Shown here: positions 39,039-49,517 of the stretch, one piece after another
Layout of the letters: each line of letters starts with the position of its first letter
Numbering within the stretch: the first letter of the stretch is position 1
DNA from: Francisella sp. SYW-9
GTDB taxonomy: Bacteria; Pseudomonadota; Gammaproteobacteria; Francisellales; Francisellaceae
Length of the DNA stretch: 64,000 nucleotides
Direction of reading: 5' to 3'
NCBI RefSeq assembly: GCF_008711465.1
Contig: NZ_VXKQ01000008.1
Location: 1-64,000, forward strand
Program-made: the position numbers and the translations under genes
Notes under the pieces: model-generated
What the model was told of the DNA's origin: nothing
Databases searched by the model: none
Seen by the model: the letters and a program-made list of their open reading frames with translations, nothing else

Positions 39039-40247
39039 ATGAGGTATTTTCAACTAAAGCTTTCTCTATTTCTTATATTCTTTATTAGTGCTATTTTACT
39101 AAATAGTGTTGGTATAGTTATACTACAATCTGTTACTCATTATCATGTTACAGATGTTCAAGCAAGTATTCTTGAAGCATGTAAAGATTTAACTATTGCT
39201 ATAGTATCTTTTATTATATGCTCCTTTATCCCAAGATATGGTTATAAAAAGGCTATGCTTACAGGACTATCTATAATAACTATAGGCTGTATTACAATGG
39301 CAACCTTAAATAGTTTTTTAATTACAAAGATATTATTTATTCTAATCGGAGTATCCTTTGCACTAATCAAAGTCTCAGTATATTCAACTGTTGGTTTAAT
39401 TACTAATGACTCAAAAGCACATGCCAGCCTTATGAGCTTATTAGAGGGTGTCTTTCAGATAGGTGTAGTATTATGCTTTTTTATATTTAGTATATTTATA
39501 CATTTTGGTAACTGGCTTGGTACATACTGGCTAATTGTTGGCTTATGTGTAATTGCATTTTCATTACTTTTATTTACAAGACTTGATGAATCAGCTGTTC
39601 ATATATCTCAAGGCTCTAGTTTTCTAACAGATACTCTAAGCATGCTAAAACTTATAAAGCTACCGATAGTTATGCTATTTATCATAAGCGTCTTTTTCTA
39701 TGTCTTTATTGAGCAAGGTGTTCAATCATGGCTACCAACTTTTAATACTAGAGTTCTTCATCTATCTACTTCTACAAGTGTGTTTATGGCAAGTGTATTT
39801 GCCTTAAGTATCGCTGCTGGTCGAATTACTTTTGGTTTTATTATGAAAAAAATCGACTGGAAAAAAGTTATTCTTTTAGGCCTAATTTGCTGTGCAATAC
39901 TAATAGTATTTACATTACAGCTATCAAAACTTATAAACCCTAAAGAAACAGATACTCTTATTGCTATAGTTATATCGTTACTTTTCCCTATGATTGGCTT
40001 TTTTATGGCGCCAATATACCCAACTTTATGCTCTAGTATTCTTAGCAGCCAACCAGAAAAACTTCAAAGTGCCATGGCCGGTTTAATAATTATATTTTCT
40101 GCTTTAGGTGGTACTATTGGCTCAAGAATAATTAGTGAAATATTTGCTCATTTTGGTGGCGTTACCGCATTTTACTGTGTATTGATCCCTATAGCTCTTT
40201 TAGTACTACTAATCCCTCCTTATGCAAAACTTCATAGGAATAAATAA
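39039..40247 (+). CDS. MFS transporter, probably sugar (FucP/Gph-like)
   Basis: A 402-residue, 12-segment MFS protein with the loop FIPRYGYKKAMLTGLSI after segment 2 and FIMKKIDWKKVILLGL in the second half. It resembles the sugar-permease side of the MFS rather than the metabolite:H+ branch. The trehalase gene begins 1 nt after its stop, which strongly suggests trehalose (or a related disaccharide) as the substrate. No Shine-Dalgarno is visible before the ATG. A TATAAT at 39032-39037 is too close to the ATG to serve it as a normal -10. Confidence 0.85.
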   Translation: MRYFQLKLSLFLIFFISAILLNSVGIVILQSVTHYHVTDVQASILEACKDLTIAIVSFIICSFIPRYGYKKAMLTGLSIITIGCITMATLNSFLITKILFILIGVSFALIKVSVYSTVGLITNDSKAHASLMSLLEGVFQIGVVLCFFIFSIFIHFGNWLGTYWLIVGLCVIAFSLLLFTRLDESAVHISQGSSFLTDTLSMLKLIKLPIVMLFIISVFFYVFIEQGVQSWLPTFNTRVLHLSTSTSVFMASVFALSIAAGRITFGFIMKKIDWKKVILLGLICCAILIVFTLQLSKLINPKETDTLIAIVISLLFPMIGFFMAPIYPTLCSSILSSQPEKLQSAMAGLIIIFSALGGTIGSRIISEIFAHFGGVTAFYCVLIPIALLVLLIPPYAKLHRNK

Positions 40248-40248
40248 T

Positions 40249-41706
40249 ATGTCAAATAAATCACTAATCCAACTCTCTGGCGAACTTTTTGAAGCAGTTC
40301 AACTAAAGCCGTGCTTTAATGATTCTAAATATTTTGTCGATATGACACCCAAGAGATCTCCTGATAAAATATTAAAAGAATATAGGAACTTAAAAAACTC
40401 AAAAGATTTTGACCTTAAAATATTTATTGAGGATAACTTTTACCCTCCTATAGCAGAGAAAACTTTTAGTAATGATCAAAAAACATCACTATCACAATAT
40501 ATCAAACAAATGTGGCGCTTCTTGCATCAGTCTTCTGATCAGCAGAATTCATTAAGCTCTCTTATCCCACTACCAAAACATTATATAATCCCAGGAGGTA
40601 GATTTAGAGAGGTTTATTATTGGGATTGTTATTTTACTTGTGAAGGCCTTCGTGAAGATGGTGAAATTCAAATGATCAAGGATATAGCTGATAATTTTGC
40701 ATATCTTATAGATACTGTAGGATTTGTACCAAATGCCAATCGAAAATATTATTTAACTCGTTCTCAACCACCATTATTCTATTTAATTGTAAATATTCTT
40801 TATCAAGAACTTGGTATCTCTACGATTAAAAAATACTTAACAACCTTAGAAAAAGAATATTCATTTTGGATGAACACTCAACGAAATATAAATGGTTTAA
40901 ATAGATATTGGGATGATTCTGCAACACCTAGACCAGAGTCATATAGAGAAGATATTGAGCATGCACAAAACATCAATGATAAGCCAAAATTCTACCGTAA
41001 CATTCGTGCTGCTTGTGAATCTGGATGGGATTTTTCTAGTCGCTGGTTTGCTCAAGAGGATGATTTTAATACTATTCAAACAACAAATATTTTACCTGTG
41101 GATTTAAATAGTTATTTATATGGACTTGAACACCTTCTTGGTAAATGGTTTACAGAAACATCAGATGAAGCTAAAGCTAATAAGTATTTGAAATTAGCAA
41201 ATAAAAGAAAAGAGCTTATTCAAAATAGATTTTGGAATAATGATAAAGGATTCTTTTATGATTTAAATCATACTACTAACAAACTTACAACCATATCAAG
41301 CTTAGCCGGAGTAACCCCATTATTTTTAAATATAGCGACAAAAGAACAAGCTCAAAAAGTAGCTGATATGATAGAAAACCAATTTCTTACAGAACATGGG
41401 CTTATTACAACTGTTACACATACATCGCAGCAATGGGACTCTCCAAATGGCTGGGCTCCTCTACACTTTGAAGCTGTTATCGGCTTAAAAAATTATGGCT
41501 TTAATAAGCTTGCCGAAACGATAGCTAAAAGGTTTGTAAACACCGTCAATCAGAAGTTTAATGAAACTGGAAAGATTCGTGAAAAATATGATGTAATAGA
41601 CCCAGAAACAAATGCTGGTGGTGGAGAATATATTGTCCAAGATGGTTTTGGTTGGACAAATGGAGTAACTGCAAGCTTTATTAAAATGTATGATATAAAG
41701 ATATAA
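40249..41706 (+). CDS. treF: Trehalase (GH37), cytoplasmic
   Basis: Hydrolyses trehalose to two glucose. The protein is 485 residues from the ATG at 40249, chosen over an upstream in-frame ATG inside the transporter gene because AGGA lies 9 nt before it. GH37 signatures are PGGRFREVYYWDCYFT and QWDSPNGWAPLHFEAVIG. Catalytic-site elements ARAACESGWDFSSRW-like (RAACESGWDFSSRWF) and PVDLNSYLYGLE are intact. There is no signal peptide, so trehalose must be imported first, fitting the adjoining MFS gene. Confidence 0.96.
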   Translation: MSNKSLIQLSGELFEAVQLKPCFNDSKYFVDMTPKRSPDKILKEYRNLKNSKDFDLKIFIEDNFYPPIAEKTFSNDQKTSLSQYIKQMWRFLHQSSDQQNSLSSLIPLPKHYIIPGGRFREVYYWDCYFTCEGLREDGEIQMIKDIADNFAYLIDTVGFVPNANRKYYLTRSQPPLFYLIVNILYQELGISTIKKYLTTLEKEYSFWMNTQRNINGLNRYWDDSATPRPESYREDIEHAQNINDKPKFYRNIRAACESGWDFSSRWFAQEDDFNTIQTTNILPVDLNSYLYGLEHLLGKWFTETSDEAKANKYLKLANKRKELIQNRFWNNDKGFFYDLNHTTNKLTTISSLAGVTPLFLNIATKEQAQKVADMIENQFLTEHGLITTVTHTSQQWDSPNGWAPLHFEAVIGLKNYGFNKLAETIAKRFVNTVNQKFNETGKIREKYDVIDPETNAGGGEYIVQDGFGWTNGVTASFIKMYDIKI

Positions 41707-41727
41707 ATAAAACTATATTTTCAGATA

Positions 41728-41756
41728 TGAGATACTAAAGCAACTTCAGCATCTCA
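41728..41756. terminator. Weak hairpin between convergent trehalase and fba genes
   Basis: TGAGAT-a-CT pairs with AG-c-ATCTCA around an 11-nt loop, giving eight pairs and one mismatch. The following + strand bases CTTTATAACTTTAT are only moderately T-rich, so termination strength is doubtful. Confidence 0.3.
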
Positions 41757-41811
41757 CTTTATAACTTTATATAATTGGAAAAATATTTAAAGAAAATTTT
41801 TAAAAGATATC

Positions 41812-42876
41812 TTATTTGATAATTGGATCTAGTTCGCCAGCTTCATATTTTTGAAACATTGTTTCAAGTGATATTGGCTTGATTTTACTAGCCATACCAG
41901 CACTACCAAATGCTTCAAATCTAGCTTGGCAAATCTCAGACATTGCTACTTTTGCTACAGCATTATATTTACGTGGATCGAACTCTGCAGGGTTCTCAGC
42001 CATAAATCTTCTAACAGCGCCTGTAGCTGCCATACGCAAGTCTGTATCGATGTTTACTTTACGTACACCAAACTTAATAGCTTCAACGATTTCTTCTACA
42101 GGTACACCATAAGTTTCACCCATAGCACCACCATAGTTGTTAATCACTTCTAACCAATCTTGAGGAACAGAAGATGAACCATGCATCACTAAATGAGTAT
42201 CAGGAATTCTTGCATGAATCTCTTTTACTCTCTTAATAGATAAAACATCACCTGTAGGTGGCTTAGTAAATTTATAAGCACCATGTGAAGTACCAATTGC
42301 AATAGCTAAAGCATCTACCTTAGTCTTTTTAACAAAATCAGCAGCTTCTTCTGGATCTGTAAGCATTTGATCCATAGATAAAGTACCTTCTGCACCAACA
42401 CCATCTTCTTCACCTGCTTGTCCTGTTTCTAATGAACCAAGACAGCCTAGCTCACCTTCAACAGATACACCACAAGCATGAGCCATATCTGAAACTGTTT
42501 TTGTAACGTTAACATTATACTCATAATCAGAAGGAGTTTTACCATCTGACTTTAACGAACCATCCATCATTACAGATGAAAAACCTAACTGAATAGATCT
42601 TTGACAAACTGATGGAGATGTACCATGATCCTGATGCATACATACAGGAATATGTGGATACTCTTCTATTGCTGCTAAAACCAAATGTCTAATAAATGGT
42701 GCACCAGCATATTTCCTAGCACCTGCAGATCCTTGCAAAATAACAGGTGAATTTACTCTGTCTGCAGCTTCCATTACAGCTCTAACCTGTTCAAGGTTAT
42801 TCACATTAAAAGCTGGCAGTCCATAACCATGCTCTGCAGCATGATCTAACAATTGTCTTAGTGAAACTAAAGCCAT
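41812..42876 (-). CDS. fba: Class II fructose-bisphosphate aldolase
   Basis: Zinc-dependent aldolase splitting fructose 1,6-bisphosphate to glyceraldehyde 3-phosphate and dihydroxyacetone phosphate. The 354-residue length fits the class IIB type. The zinc/substrate region is [13 protein letters not shown], followed by [19 protein letters not shown] and the GTSHGAYKF and VMHGSSSVP strands with further His ligands. It is the last gene of the tkt-gap-pgk-pyk-fba operon, starting 11 nt after pyk. In Francisella this aldolase also serves gluconeogenesis. Confidence 0.97.
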   Translation of the reverse strand: MALVSLRQLLDHAAEHGYGLPAFNVNNLEQVRAVMEAADRVNSPVILQGSAGARKYAGAPFIRHLVLAAIEEYPHIPVCMHQDHGTSPSVCQRSIQLGFSSVMMDGSLKSDGKTPSDYEYNVNVTKTVSDMAHACGVSVEGELGCLGSLETGQAGEEDGVGAEGTLSMDQMLTDPEEAADFVKKTKVDALAIAIGTSHGAYKFTKPPTGDVLSIKRVKEIHARIPDTHLVMHGSSSVPQDWLEVINNYGGAMGETYGVPVEEIVEAIKFGVRKVNIDTDLRMAATGAVRRFMAENPAEFDPRKYNAVAKVAMSEICQARFEAFGSAGMASKIKPISLETMFQKYEAGELDPIIK

Positions 42877-42887
42877 GTTTTATCTCC

Positions 42888-44324
42888 TTATCTTACTTGA
42901 CCTGCAACTATTACTTTAATCTTGTTTGTACTTCCGTGTACACCCATACTATCGCCACTAGTTAAAACAAAAACATCACCATTTTTAGCTAACTTTCTGC
43001 TTTCTAACTCCATAGATGCTGATCTATTCACATATAGTTTAGACATTCTTGTTGAGTCAAAGTATATTGGTACAACCCCTCTAAATAAAGTCATAGCTCC
43101 AAGCGTAGGTGCATTACGTGATAATGCATAAATAGGTAAATCACTATTTATACGTGACATCCAGCGTGAAGTATTACCTCCTTCTGTTAGCACTATCAAA
43201 CCTTTCGCACTAATTTCATTAGCAATTTTTACAGCAGCTACTGACACAGCTTGATCGACACGATCACAGCTAGCAATCTTAGGTTTTTTAACCATATGGC
43301 TATATTTACTATGCTCTGCTGAATCACATATACGTGACATTGCTTCAATAGTCTCTACTGGATACTTACCTACAGCAGTTTCAGCAGAAAGCATCACAGC
43401 ATCAGTGCCATCAAATACCGCATTTGCAACATCTGAAGCTTCTGCACGCGTTGGTGAAGAATTTTCAATCATTGATTCCATCATCTGAGTGGCTGTAATA
43501 GAACCTTTCTCATTCTGACGTGCTGTAGTGATTATAAGCTTCTGAGCAGCTGGTACATTTTCATCACCAATCTCTACAGCTAAGTCACCACGAGCCACCA
43601 TAACAAGATCAGATGCATCAACAATACCTCTTAGATTTTCTTCTATGACAGCTTCTGCTCTTTCAATCTTAGCAACCATAGCAGGCTTCCAACCAGCCTC
43701 ATTTACCAATTGACGAGCATATTCCATATCCTTGCCATCTCTAACAAATGATACTGCCAAGAAATCTACTTGAAGCATTGCAGCTATTTTAATATCTTCC
43801 TTATCTTTATCAGTAAGAGCTGGCGCTGTAAGTCCTCCACCTTTCTTATTGATACCTTTATTATTAGAGACCTTACCACCGACTACTACTTTAGTAACAG
43901 CTTTATTCCCTTTTACAGAGTCAACTTCTAAGACAATCTTACCATCATCGACTAATAGAATATCGCCTTTTTTTACATCTTGTATTAATTCTTTGTAGTC
44001 AATACTTACTGCATTTTCGTCACCATCTTCAAGTCCCAAATCTGCATCAAGAGTAAACTTCTGTCCTTTTTTGATTTCTACAGAACCTTTCTTAAATTTT
44101 GACAATCTAATTTTAGGACCTTGTAAATCACCTAGAATACCAACATAAGTATCTTGCTCTTTTGCAATTTGACGAATCAAGTCTACTCTTTTACGATGAT
44201 CTTCAGCAGAACCATGCGAGAAATTACATCTAACTGCATTTACTCCTGCCTTAATCATTGCTGTTAAAGCTTCTCTAGACTCACTAGCTGGTCCAAGAGT
44301 AGCTAAGATTTTTGTTCTTCTCAT
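42888..44324 (-). CDS. pyk: Pyruvate kinase
   Basis: Transfers phosphate from phosphoenolpyruvate to ADP. The 478 residues begin RRTKILATLGPASESREAL. The protein contains GDLQGPKIRL and the metal/substrate motif VAKIERAEAVIEE. The active-site helix that should read MVARGDLAVEIG is followed by TATQMMESMIENSSPTRAEASDVANAVFDGTDAVMLSAETAVGKYP. All family landmarks are present, and the C-terminal regulatory domain is complete. It lies between pgk (17 nt) and fba (11 nt) in the glycolytic operon. Confidence 0.97.
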   Translation of the reverse strand: MRRTKILATLGPASESREALTAMIKAGVNAVRCNFSHGSAEDHRKRVDLIRQIAKEQDTYVGILGDLQGPKIRLSKFKKGSVEIKKGQKFTLDADLGLEDGDENAVSIDYKELIQDVKKGDILLVDDGKIVLEVDSVKGNKAVTKVVVGGKVSNNKGINKKGGGLTAPALTDKDKEDIKIAAMLQVDFLAVSFVRDGKDMEYARQLVNEAGWKPAMVAKIERAEAVIEENLRGIVDASDLVMVARGDLAVEIGDENVPAAQKLIITTARQNEKGSITATQMMESMIENSSPTRAEASDVANAVFDGTDAVMLSAETAVGKYPVETIEAMSRICDSAEHSKYSHMVKKPKIASCDRVDQAVSVAAVKIANEISAKGLIVLTEGGNTSRWMSRINSDLPIYALSRNAPTLGAMTLFRGVVPIYFDSTRMSKLYVNRSASMELESRKLAKNGDVFVLTSGDSMGVHGSTNKIKVIVAGQVR

Positions 44325-44341
44325 ATAATAATCAACCTTTC

Positions 44342-45520
44342 CTAGTTATTTGCTTTGTCTTTTAGAATCTCTACTGCAGGTAACTGCTTACCTTCTAAAA
44401 ACTCTAAAAATGCTCCACCAGCTGTTGATATATAAGAAACCTTATCTTTTATATCAAACTTTTCGATAGCTGCAATTGTATCGCCACCACCTGCAACTGA
44501 AAAAGCATCTGATTCTGCTATAGCTAAAGATAAAGCTTTTGTGCCTTCTGCAAAGCTATCAAACTCAAAAACTCCCACAGGGCCATTCCACAATATCGTA
44601 TTTGCAGAAACTAAAAACTTAGCAATATTTTTCTCAGACTCAGGACCAATGTCTAAAATCATTTCATCATCAGCGACATCTGATACATTTTTAATAACGG
44701 CTTTTGCATTTTCACTAAAATCTTTAGCTACTCGTACGTCTACAGGTACTGGAATGCTTATTCCTTTTGCCTTAGCTTTTGCTAGAATATCTTTTGCTTC
44801 AACTACAAGGTCTTCTTCATACAGAGAGTTTCCTACACTGTAGCCTTCAGCCTTTATAAAAGTATTTGCGATACCTCCGCCAACAATAAGTATTTCAACC
44901 TTATCTAAAAGATTATGCAATACAGACAACTTAGTTGAAACTTTAGATCCACCAACTATTGCAGCCATTGGCTTTTTAGGTGCTTTCAATGCTTTTTCTA
45001 AAGCATGAATCTCATTAGCTAAAAGTAATCCTGCACATGCTACAGGTACATACTTAGCTACACCATATGTTGATGCTTGAGCTCTATGAGCTGTAGCAAA
45101 AGCATCCATAACAAAGACATCTCCAAGACTTGCTATCTTTTGAGATAACTCATCATCAGATTTTTTCTCACCTTTGTTAAAGCGAACGTTATCACACATA
45201 ACGATTTCACCAGAATTAACATCTACACCATTTAACCAATCTTTAGCAAATTTAACTGGCTTATTAATAATTCCAGATAGTGCTTCTGCTACGGGCTCTA
45301 GTGAAAACTGAGGATCATATTCACCTTCAGTAGGACGACCAAGGTGAGACATTAAAATAACAGCTCCTCCTTGATCTAAAATATATTGAATTGTTGGAAT
45401 AGCAGCCTCAATTCTAACTTTACTTGTAACCTTGCCATCTTTGACAGGTACATTAAAGTCTACTCGAACAAGAACTCTTTTACCTTTTAAATCAACATCT
45501 TTTAAAGTTAGAAAACTCAT
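44342..45520 (-). CDS. pgk: Phosphoglycerate kinase
   Basis: Reversible transfer of phosphate between 1,3-bisphosphoglycerate and ADP. The protein is 392 residues. It opens [18 protein letters not shown], has [10 protein letters not shown] and the hinge/nucleotide region [16 protein letters not shown]. The C-terminal [17 protein letters not shown] and [14 protein letters not shown] bind nucleotide, and the GG(A)FLEFLEGK end is canonical. Fourteen nucleotides separate it from gap. Confidence 0.98.
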   Translation of the reverse strand: MSFLTLKDVDLKGKRVLVRVDFNVPVKDGKVTSKVRIEAAIPTIQYILDQGGAVILMSHLGRPTEGEYDPQFSLEPVAEALSGIINKPVKFAKDWLNGVDVNSGEIVMCDNVRFNKGEKKSDDELSQKIASLGDVFVMDAFATAHRAQASTYGVAKYVPVACAGLLLANEIHALEKALKAPKKPMAAIVGGSKVSTKLSVLHNLLDKVEILIVGGGIANTFIKAEGYSVGNSLYEEDLVVEAKDILAKAKAKGISIPVPVDVRVAKDFSENAKAVIKNVSDVADDEMILDIGPESEKNIAKFLVSANTILWNGPVGVFEFDSFAEGTKALSLAIAESDAFSVAGGGDTIAAIEKFDIKDKVSYISTAGGAFLEFLEGKQLPAVEILKDKANN

Positions 45521-45534
45521 AACTTACTCCAGAT

Positions 45535-46536
45535 TTATAAAGCTCCAAAATATTCTACTACTCTAACCATTTGGTTTGTATAAGACATTTCATTGTCATA
45601 CCAAGATACAACTTTAACTAATGACTTATCTCCAAGTGAAGTTACTTTAGTTTGAGTAGCATCAAATAATGATCCTTCTGAAATGCCAATAATATCACTA
45701 GATACTAACTCTTCTTCTGTATAACCAAAAGAATCATTAGCAGCTGCTTTCATTGCAGAATTAACTTCTTCAGCTGTAACACTCTTAGATACTACAGCAA
45801 CAAGCTCAGTTAAAGATCCAGTAGGTACAGGAACACGTTGAGCAGCCCCATCTAATTTACCAGCTAACTCAGGTATTACAAGACCGATAGCTTTAGCAGC
45901 ACCTGTCGAGTTAGGAACGATATTTGCAGCAGCAGCTCTTGCACGGCGGAAATCATTTTTTGCATGAGGAGCATCTAAAGTATTTTGATCACCAGTATAA
46001 GCATGAATAGTAGTCATAAAACCACTTTCAACCGTTGCTAAATCATGTAAACCTTTAGCCATAGGAGCTAAACAGTTAGTTGTACAAGATGCTGCAGATA
46101 TAATTTTCTCATCTGAATTTAATATATCATGATTAACACCAAATACTACTGTTGGTAGATCATTACCAGCAGGAGCTGAAATAACTACTTTTTTAGCACC
46201 AGCATCTATATGAGCTTGTGACTTTGCTTTTGATACATAAAAACCAGTACATTCTAGTACAACATCTACATTTAACTCACCCCATGGTAAGTTAGCAGCA
46301 TCTTTTTCTGCATATATTTTAATTTCTTTACCATCTACAACTATAGAATCTTCTTTTGCTGATGTTACAGCTGCCTTTGAGAATCTACCTTGAGCAGAAT
46401 CATACTTTAATAAATGTGCTAACATTTTTGGATTTGTTAAGTCATTAATCGCAACAATTTCAATTCCATCTTTATCAAACATTTGACGAAAAGCTAAACG
46501 ACCAATTCTACCGAAACCATTAATTGCAACTCTCAT
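45535..46536 (-). CDS. gap: Glyceraldehyde-3-phosphate dehydrogenase
   Basis: Tetrameric NAD-linked enzyme of 333 residues. The Rossmann opening is [16 protein letters not shown], and N31-D32 (AINDLTN) indicates NAD preference. The catalytic Cys is C151 in [19 protein letters not shown], with the S-loop region [31 protein letters not shown] and the end [19 protein letters not shown]. It follows tkt by 37 nt and precedes pgk by 14 nt. Confidence 0.98.
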   Translation of the reverse strand: MRVAINGFGRIGRLAFRQMFDKDGIEIVAINDLTNPKMLAHLLKYDSAQGRFSKAAVTSAKEDSIVVDGKEIKIYAEKDAANLPWGELNVDVVLECTGFYVSKAKSQAHIDAGAKKVVISAPAGNDLPTVVFGVNHDILNSDEKIISAASCTTNCLAPMAKGLHDLATVESGFMTTIHAYTGDQNTLDAPHAKNDFRRARAAAANIVPNSTGAAKAIGLVIPELAGKLDGAAQRVPVPTGSLTELVAVVSKSVTAEEVNSAMKAAANDSFGYTEEELVSSDIIGISEGSLFDATQTKVTSLGDKSLVKVVSWYDNEMSYTNQMVRVVEYFGAL

Positions 46537-46573
46537 TATTAATCTCCTTAAGATATTATCTTGCGAAAGTTAT

Positions 46574-48565
46574 TTACACATATCTAGCAACAATGTTGCT
46601 AATATTCTCTACAGTAAAGCCAAAATGTTTAAATAAATCTGCAGCAGGTGCTGATTCACCAAAACTGTAGATTCCCTTTACTTCACCGCCAGCCTTAGGC
46701 ATATATTTATACCACATATCAGGCTGTGCCATTTCTACAAAAACAGCTGGAATTTCATTTTTGATTACTGATTTTTTATACTCTTGAGACTGAGCATCAA
46801 AAATTTCTACACAAGGTATAGAAGCTACATTTATCTTTATACCTCTATTTTCAAACTCTTTGGCTGTATTTATAGCTAGTTCAACTTCTGAACCTGTAGC
46901 AACAATAGTTGCTTTTGCATCAGAATGCTCTTTAACTAAATACCCACCTTTTGAAACATTTGCTACTTGCTCTTGGTTTTCAACGACAGGCTGTAACCCT
47001 TGACGAGTTAAAACCATCACACTTGGTGTATCTTCTGATTTTACAGTTTCTTGCCAAGCAACCATTGTTTCAATTACATCTGCAGGTCTCCAAACATTTA
47101 AATTCGGTATTAATCTTAAACTTGGTACATGCTCAATTGGCTGATGCGTTGGACCATCTTCACCTAATCCAATAGAGTCATGAGACATAACATGAACTAC
47201 AGGTTGTTTCATCAATGCAGACATTCTAATAGCATTTCTAGAATAATCACTAAATACTAAGAATGTGCCACCATAAGGTTTTAATCCACCATACAAACTT
47301 AAACCATTCATAATAGCAGCCATACCAAACTCTCTAACCCCATATGATAGATAGTTAGCTCCATCATCGGTGTTGTTTAACCAAATAGAACCACTCCAAT
47401 TAGTGTTGTTAGATCCTGTTAAATCTGCTGAACCACCAAACATCTCCGGCATTTTACTGCATAATACTTCTAATGCCATTTGAGAAGCTTTACGTGTAGC
47501 TACTTTTACAGGATTTGCTAACTGAGACTCAATATACTCACTTACAGCAATATTTAGCTCGGAAGGTAGCTCTTTATTTAATACTCTATTTAATTCTTCA
47601 AATTTAGGACTATCTTTATAAGAATCCCATATTTTCTGCCAATTCTGCTCTAAAACTTGGCCTTTTTCTGTAGCATCCCAATATTTATATACATTTTGGG
47701 GCACTTCAAATGCTTCATAACCCCAGCCTAACTCTTTTGCAGCTGAAGCTCTCTCTTGATCACTTAAAGGTGAGCCGTGAACAGAAGCCGTACCTGCTTT
47801 TTCAGGTGATCCAAAACCAATAACTGTCTTACAACATATTAAAGTTGGCTTATCCTGTTCAGCTTTTGCATCAATAATTGCTTGTTCTATAGCAGCAAAA
47901 TCATGACCATCAACACCTTTAATAACATTCCACCCATAAGCTTCAAACCTTTCAACTGTGTTATCTGTAAACCATCCTTTAGTATCTCCGTCAATAGAAA
48001 TACTATTATCATCCCAGAAAGCTACTAACTTATTTAACCCTAAAGTTCCAGCTAGAGAACAAGCTTCATGAGAAATACCTTCCATTAAACAGCCATCGCC
48101 TAAAAACACATAAGTGTGATGATCTATTATTTCCGTATCAGATGTATTATATCTTTGCGATAAAAGTTTTTCACCTAAAGCCATACCAACAGCATTTGCC
48201 ACACCTTGGCCTAATGGTCCCGTAGTGGTTTCAACACCAGCAGTATATCCATACTCTGGATGTCCTGGAGTTTTTGAATGAAGTTGTCTGAAATTTTTAA
48301 TATCATCAATTGACACATCATAACCTGACAAATGTAATAATGAATATAAAAGCATTGAACCATGCCCATTTGATAGCACAAATCTATCTCTATTTATCCA
48401 ACCTGGATTCTTAGGATTATGTTTAAGGAACTTCGTCCATAAAACTGTAGCTATATCAGCCATACCCATAGGCATACCAGGATGACCTGACTTAGCTTTT
48501 AATGTTGCATCAATAGATAAAAATCTTATAGCATTTGAGACTTCTTGAGGAATCGATAAAGACAT
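46574..48565 (-). CDS. tkt: Transketolase
   Basis: Thiamine diphosphate enzyme that shuffles two-carbon units between pentose and glycolytic sugars. The 663-residue length is normal. The opening AIRFLSIDATLKAKSGHPGMPMG, the TPP/Mg motif GDGCLMEGISHEACSLAGTLGL...WDDN, and the pyrimidine-domain LRFGMAAI-like stretch VREFGMAAIMNGL with THDSIGLGEDGPTHQP (here SHDSIGLGEDGPTHQP) are present. It is the first gene of the operon that continues into lower glycolysis. A ribosome binding site AAAAGG precedes the ATG. Confidence 0.97.
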   Translation of the reverse strand: MSLSIPQEVSNAIRFLSIDATLKAKSGHPGMPMGMADIATVLWTKFLKHNPKNPGWINRDRFVLSNGHGSMLLYSLLHLSGYDVSIDDIKNFRQLHSKTPGHPEYGYTAGVETTTGPLGQGVANAVGMALGEKLLSQRYNTSDTEIIDHHTYVFLGDGCLMEGISHEACSLAGTLGLNKLVAFWDDNSISIDGDTKGWFTDNTVERFEAYGWNVIKGVDGHDFAAIEQAIIDAKAEQDKPTLICCKTVIGFGSPEKAGTASVHGSPLSDQERASAAKELGWGYEAFEVPQNVYKYWDATEKGQVLEQNWQKIWDSYKDSPKFEELNRVLNKELPSELNIAVSEYIESQLANPVKVATRKASQMALEVLCSKMPEMFGGSADLTGSNNTNWSGSIWLNNTDDGANYLSYGVREFGMAAIMNGLSLYGGLKPYGGTFLVFSDYSRNAIRMSALMKQPVVHVMSHDSIGLGEDGPTHQPIEHVPSLRLIPNLNVWRPADVIETMVAWQETVKSEDTPSVMVLTRQGLQPVVENQEQVANVSKGGYLVKEHSDAKATIVATGSEVELAINTAKEFENRGIKINVASIPCVEIFDAQSQEYKKSVIKNEIPAVFVEMAQPDMWYKYMPKAGGEVKGIYSFGESAPAADLFKHFGFTVENISNIVARYV

Positions 48566-48620
48566 TAGTATTTGACCTTTTATTTGTAACTGTTAACACA
48601 CAAAAACATTAATTATTACG

Positions 48621-48649
48621 ATAATACAGCAGAGACTTCCATAAAACAA
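48621..48649 (-). promoter_or_regulatory. Candidate promoter of the tkt-gap-pgk-pyk-fba operon
   Basis: On the minus strand TTGTTT (48644-48649) and TATTAT (48621-48626, 5/6) are separated by 17 nt, giving a leader of about 50 nt before tkt. The -35 matches only in TTG, so the call is moderate. Confidence 0.4.
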
Positions 48650-48664
48650 GAAATCACGCTAGAA

Positions 48665-48673
48665 TGTTATAAT
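48665..48673 (+). promoter_or_regulatory. Extended -10 promoter of yceD-rpmF
   Basis: TGTTATAAT is a perfect extended -10 element. Initiation near 48680 leaves only about 15 nt before the yceD ATG at 48695. Confidence 0.55.
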
Positions 48674-48694
48674 TAAAGATTACAATTCATTATA

Positions 48695-49204
48695 ATGAAA
48701 GATAGTTATTATTATATAAACTACTCTGTATATGCTAAGCAAAAAAGGGAGTTGCAAAACTTTAAAATCACGCTAGAACATCCTGAAGAAATTTCTACAT
48801 TAATTCATAACATACCTCAGAATTTTATATGTAATTTTTCATTTTTTGAGGAGAAAAATCATGCATGTATAAAGTATAATATATATGCAACTATTAAACT
48901 AATTTGTCAAAATACTCTAGAACCTTTTGATTATGATTTTAAAGTATCAAATAGTATAATAATTGTAGAAGATGATAGACTAACTACAGATAGTTTGAAT
49001 GAGCCTTTTATATGTGAAAAATCAGTAATTGATTTACGCGACATCCTTAAAGAAGAAATCCTCCTAGACTTACCTCTAGTACCAAAAAAAGACTCTAACA
49101 CTTGTAAAAATGTAAAAAAACATTCATACTATAGCGAACAAGAAAATGTTACAAAAGAAAAAAAGAATCCTTTTGAGATTCTTAAAAATCTTAAAACAAC
49201 ATAA
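48695..49204 (+). CDS. yceD: YceD family (DUF177) protein, 23S rRNA accumulation factor
   Basis: A 169-residue acidic protein with no membrane segment. YceD/DUF177 proteins are encoded next to rpmF across bacteria and have been linked to 23S rRNA accumulation. The diagnostic features here are the position directly before L32, the ICQNTLEPF segment that corresponds to the usual C-x-R-C-L-x-P region, and the C-terminal KKNPFEILKNLK (family consensus NPF-x-x-L-x-x-L). The Cys pair of that motif is reduced to one Cys. It precedes rpmF by 37 nt. Confidence 0.88.
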   Translation: MKDSYYYINYSVYAKQKRELQNFKITLEHPEEISTLIHNIPQNFICNFSFFEEKNHACIKYNIYATIKLICQNTLEPFDYDFKVSNSIIIVEDDRLTTDSLNEPFICEKSVIDLRDILKEEILLDLPLVPKKDSNTCKNVKKHSYYSEQENVTKEKKNPFEILKNLKTT

Positions 49205-49241
49205 TTTGCAGTAAATTTAAAAAAATAAGAGGTTAACTAAA

Positions 49242-49424
49242 ATGGCTGTACAACAGGTAAAAAAAAGCAGATCAAGAAGAGATATGAGAAGATCTCACGA
49301 CTCTCTAACATCTTCTACTTTGTCTACTGACAAATCAACAGGTGAATTACACTTAAGACATCATGTATCACCTAATGGCTTTTACAAAGGCAAGAAAGTT
49401 GTAAACACAAAATCTGAAGACTAA
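49242..49424 (+). CDS. rpmF: 50S ribosomal protein L32
   Basis: A 60-residue basic ribosomal protein of the large subunit. The opening [22 protein letters not shown] is the L32 signature, and [19 protein letters not shown] follows. There are no zinc-binding Cys pairs, so it is the Cys-free form, as in most gammaproteobacteria. It lies in the conserved yceD-rpmF-plsX order, with AGAGG before the ATG. Confidence 0.98.
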   Translation: MAVQQVKKSRSRRDMRRSHDSLTSSTLSTDKSTGELHLRHHVSPNGFYKGKKVVNTKSED

Positions 49425-49517
49425 TTAGTTTCATAAATAACTTCGGTAACCTGTTTATTAAAGGATATTTAATTTAATAAGCACAACTAACTATCTATAT
49501 AGGAAATTTTATTTATC

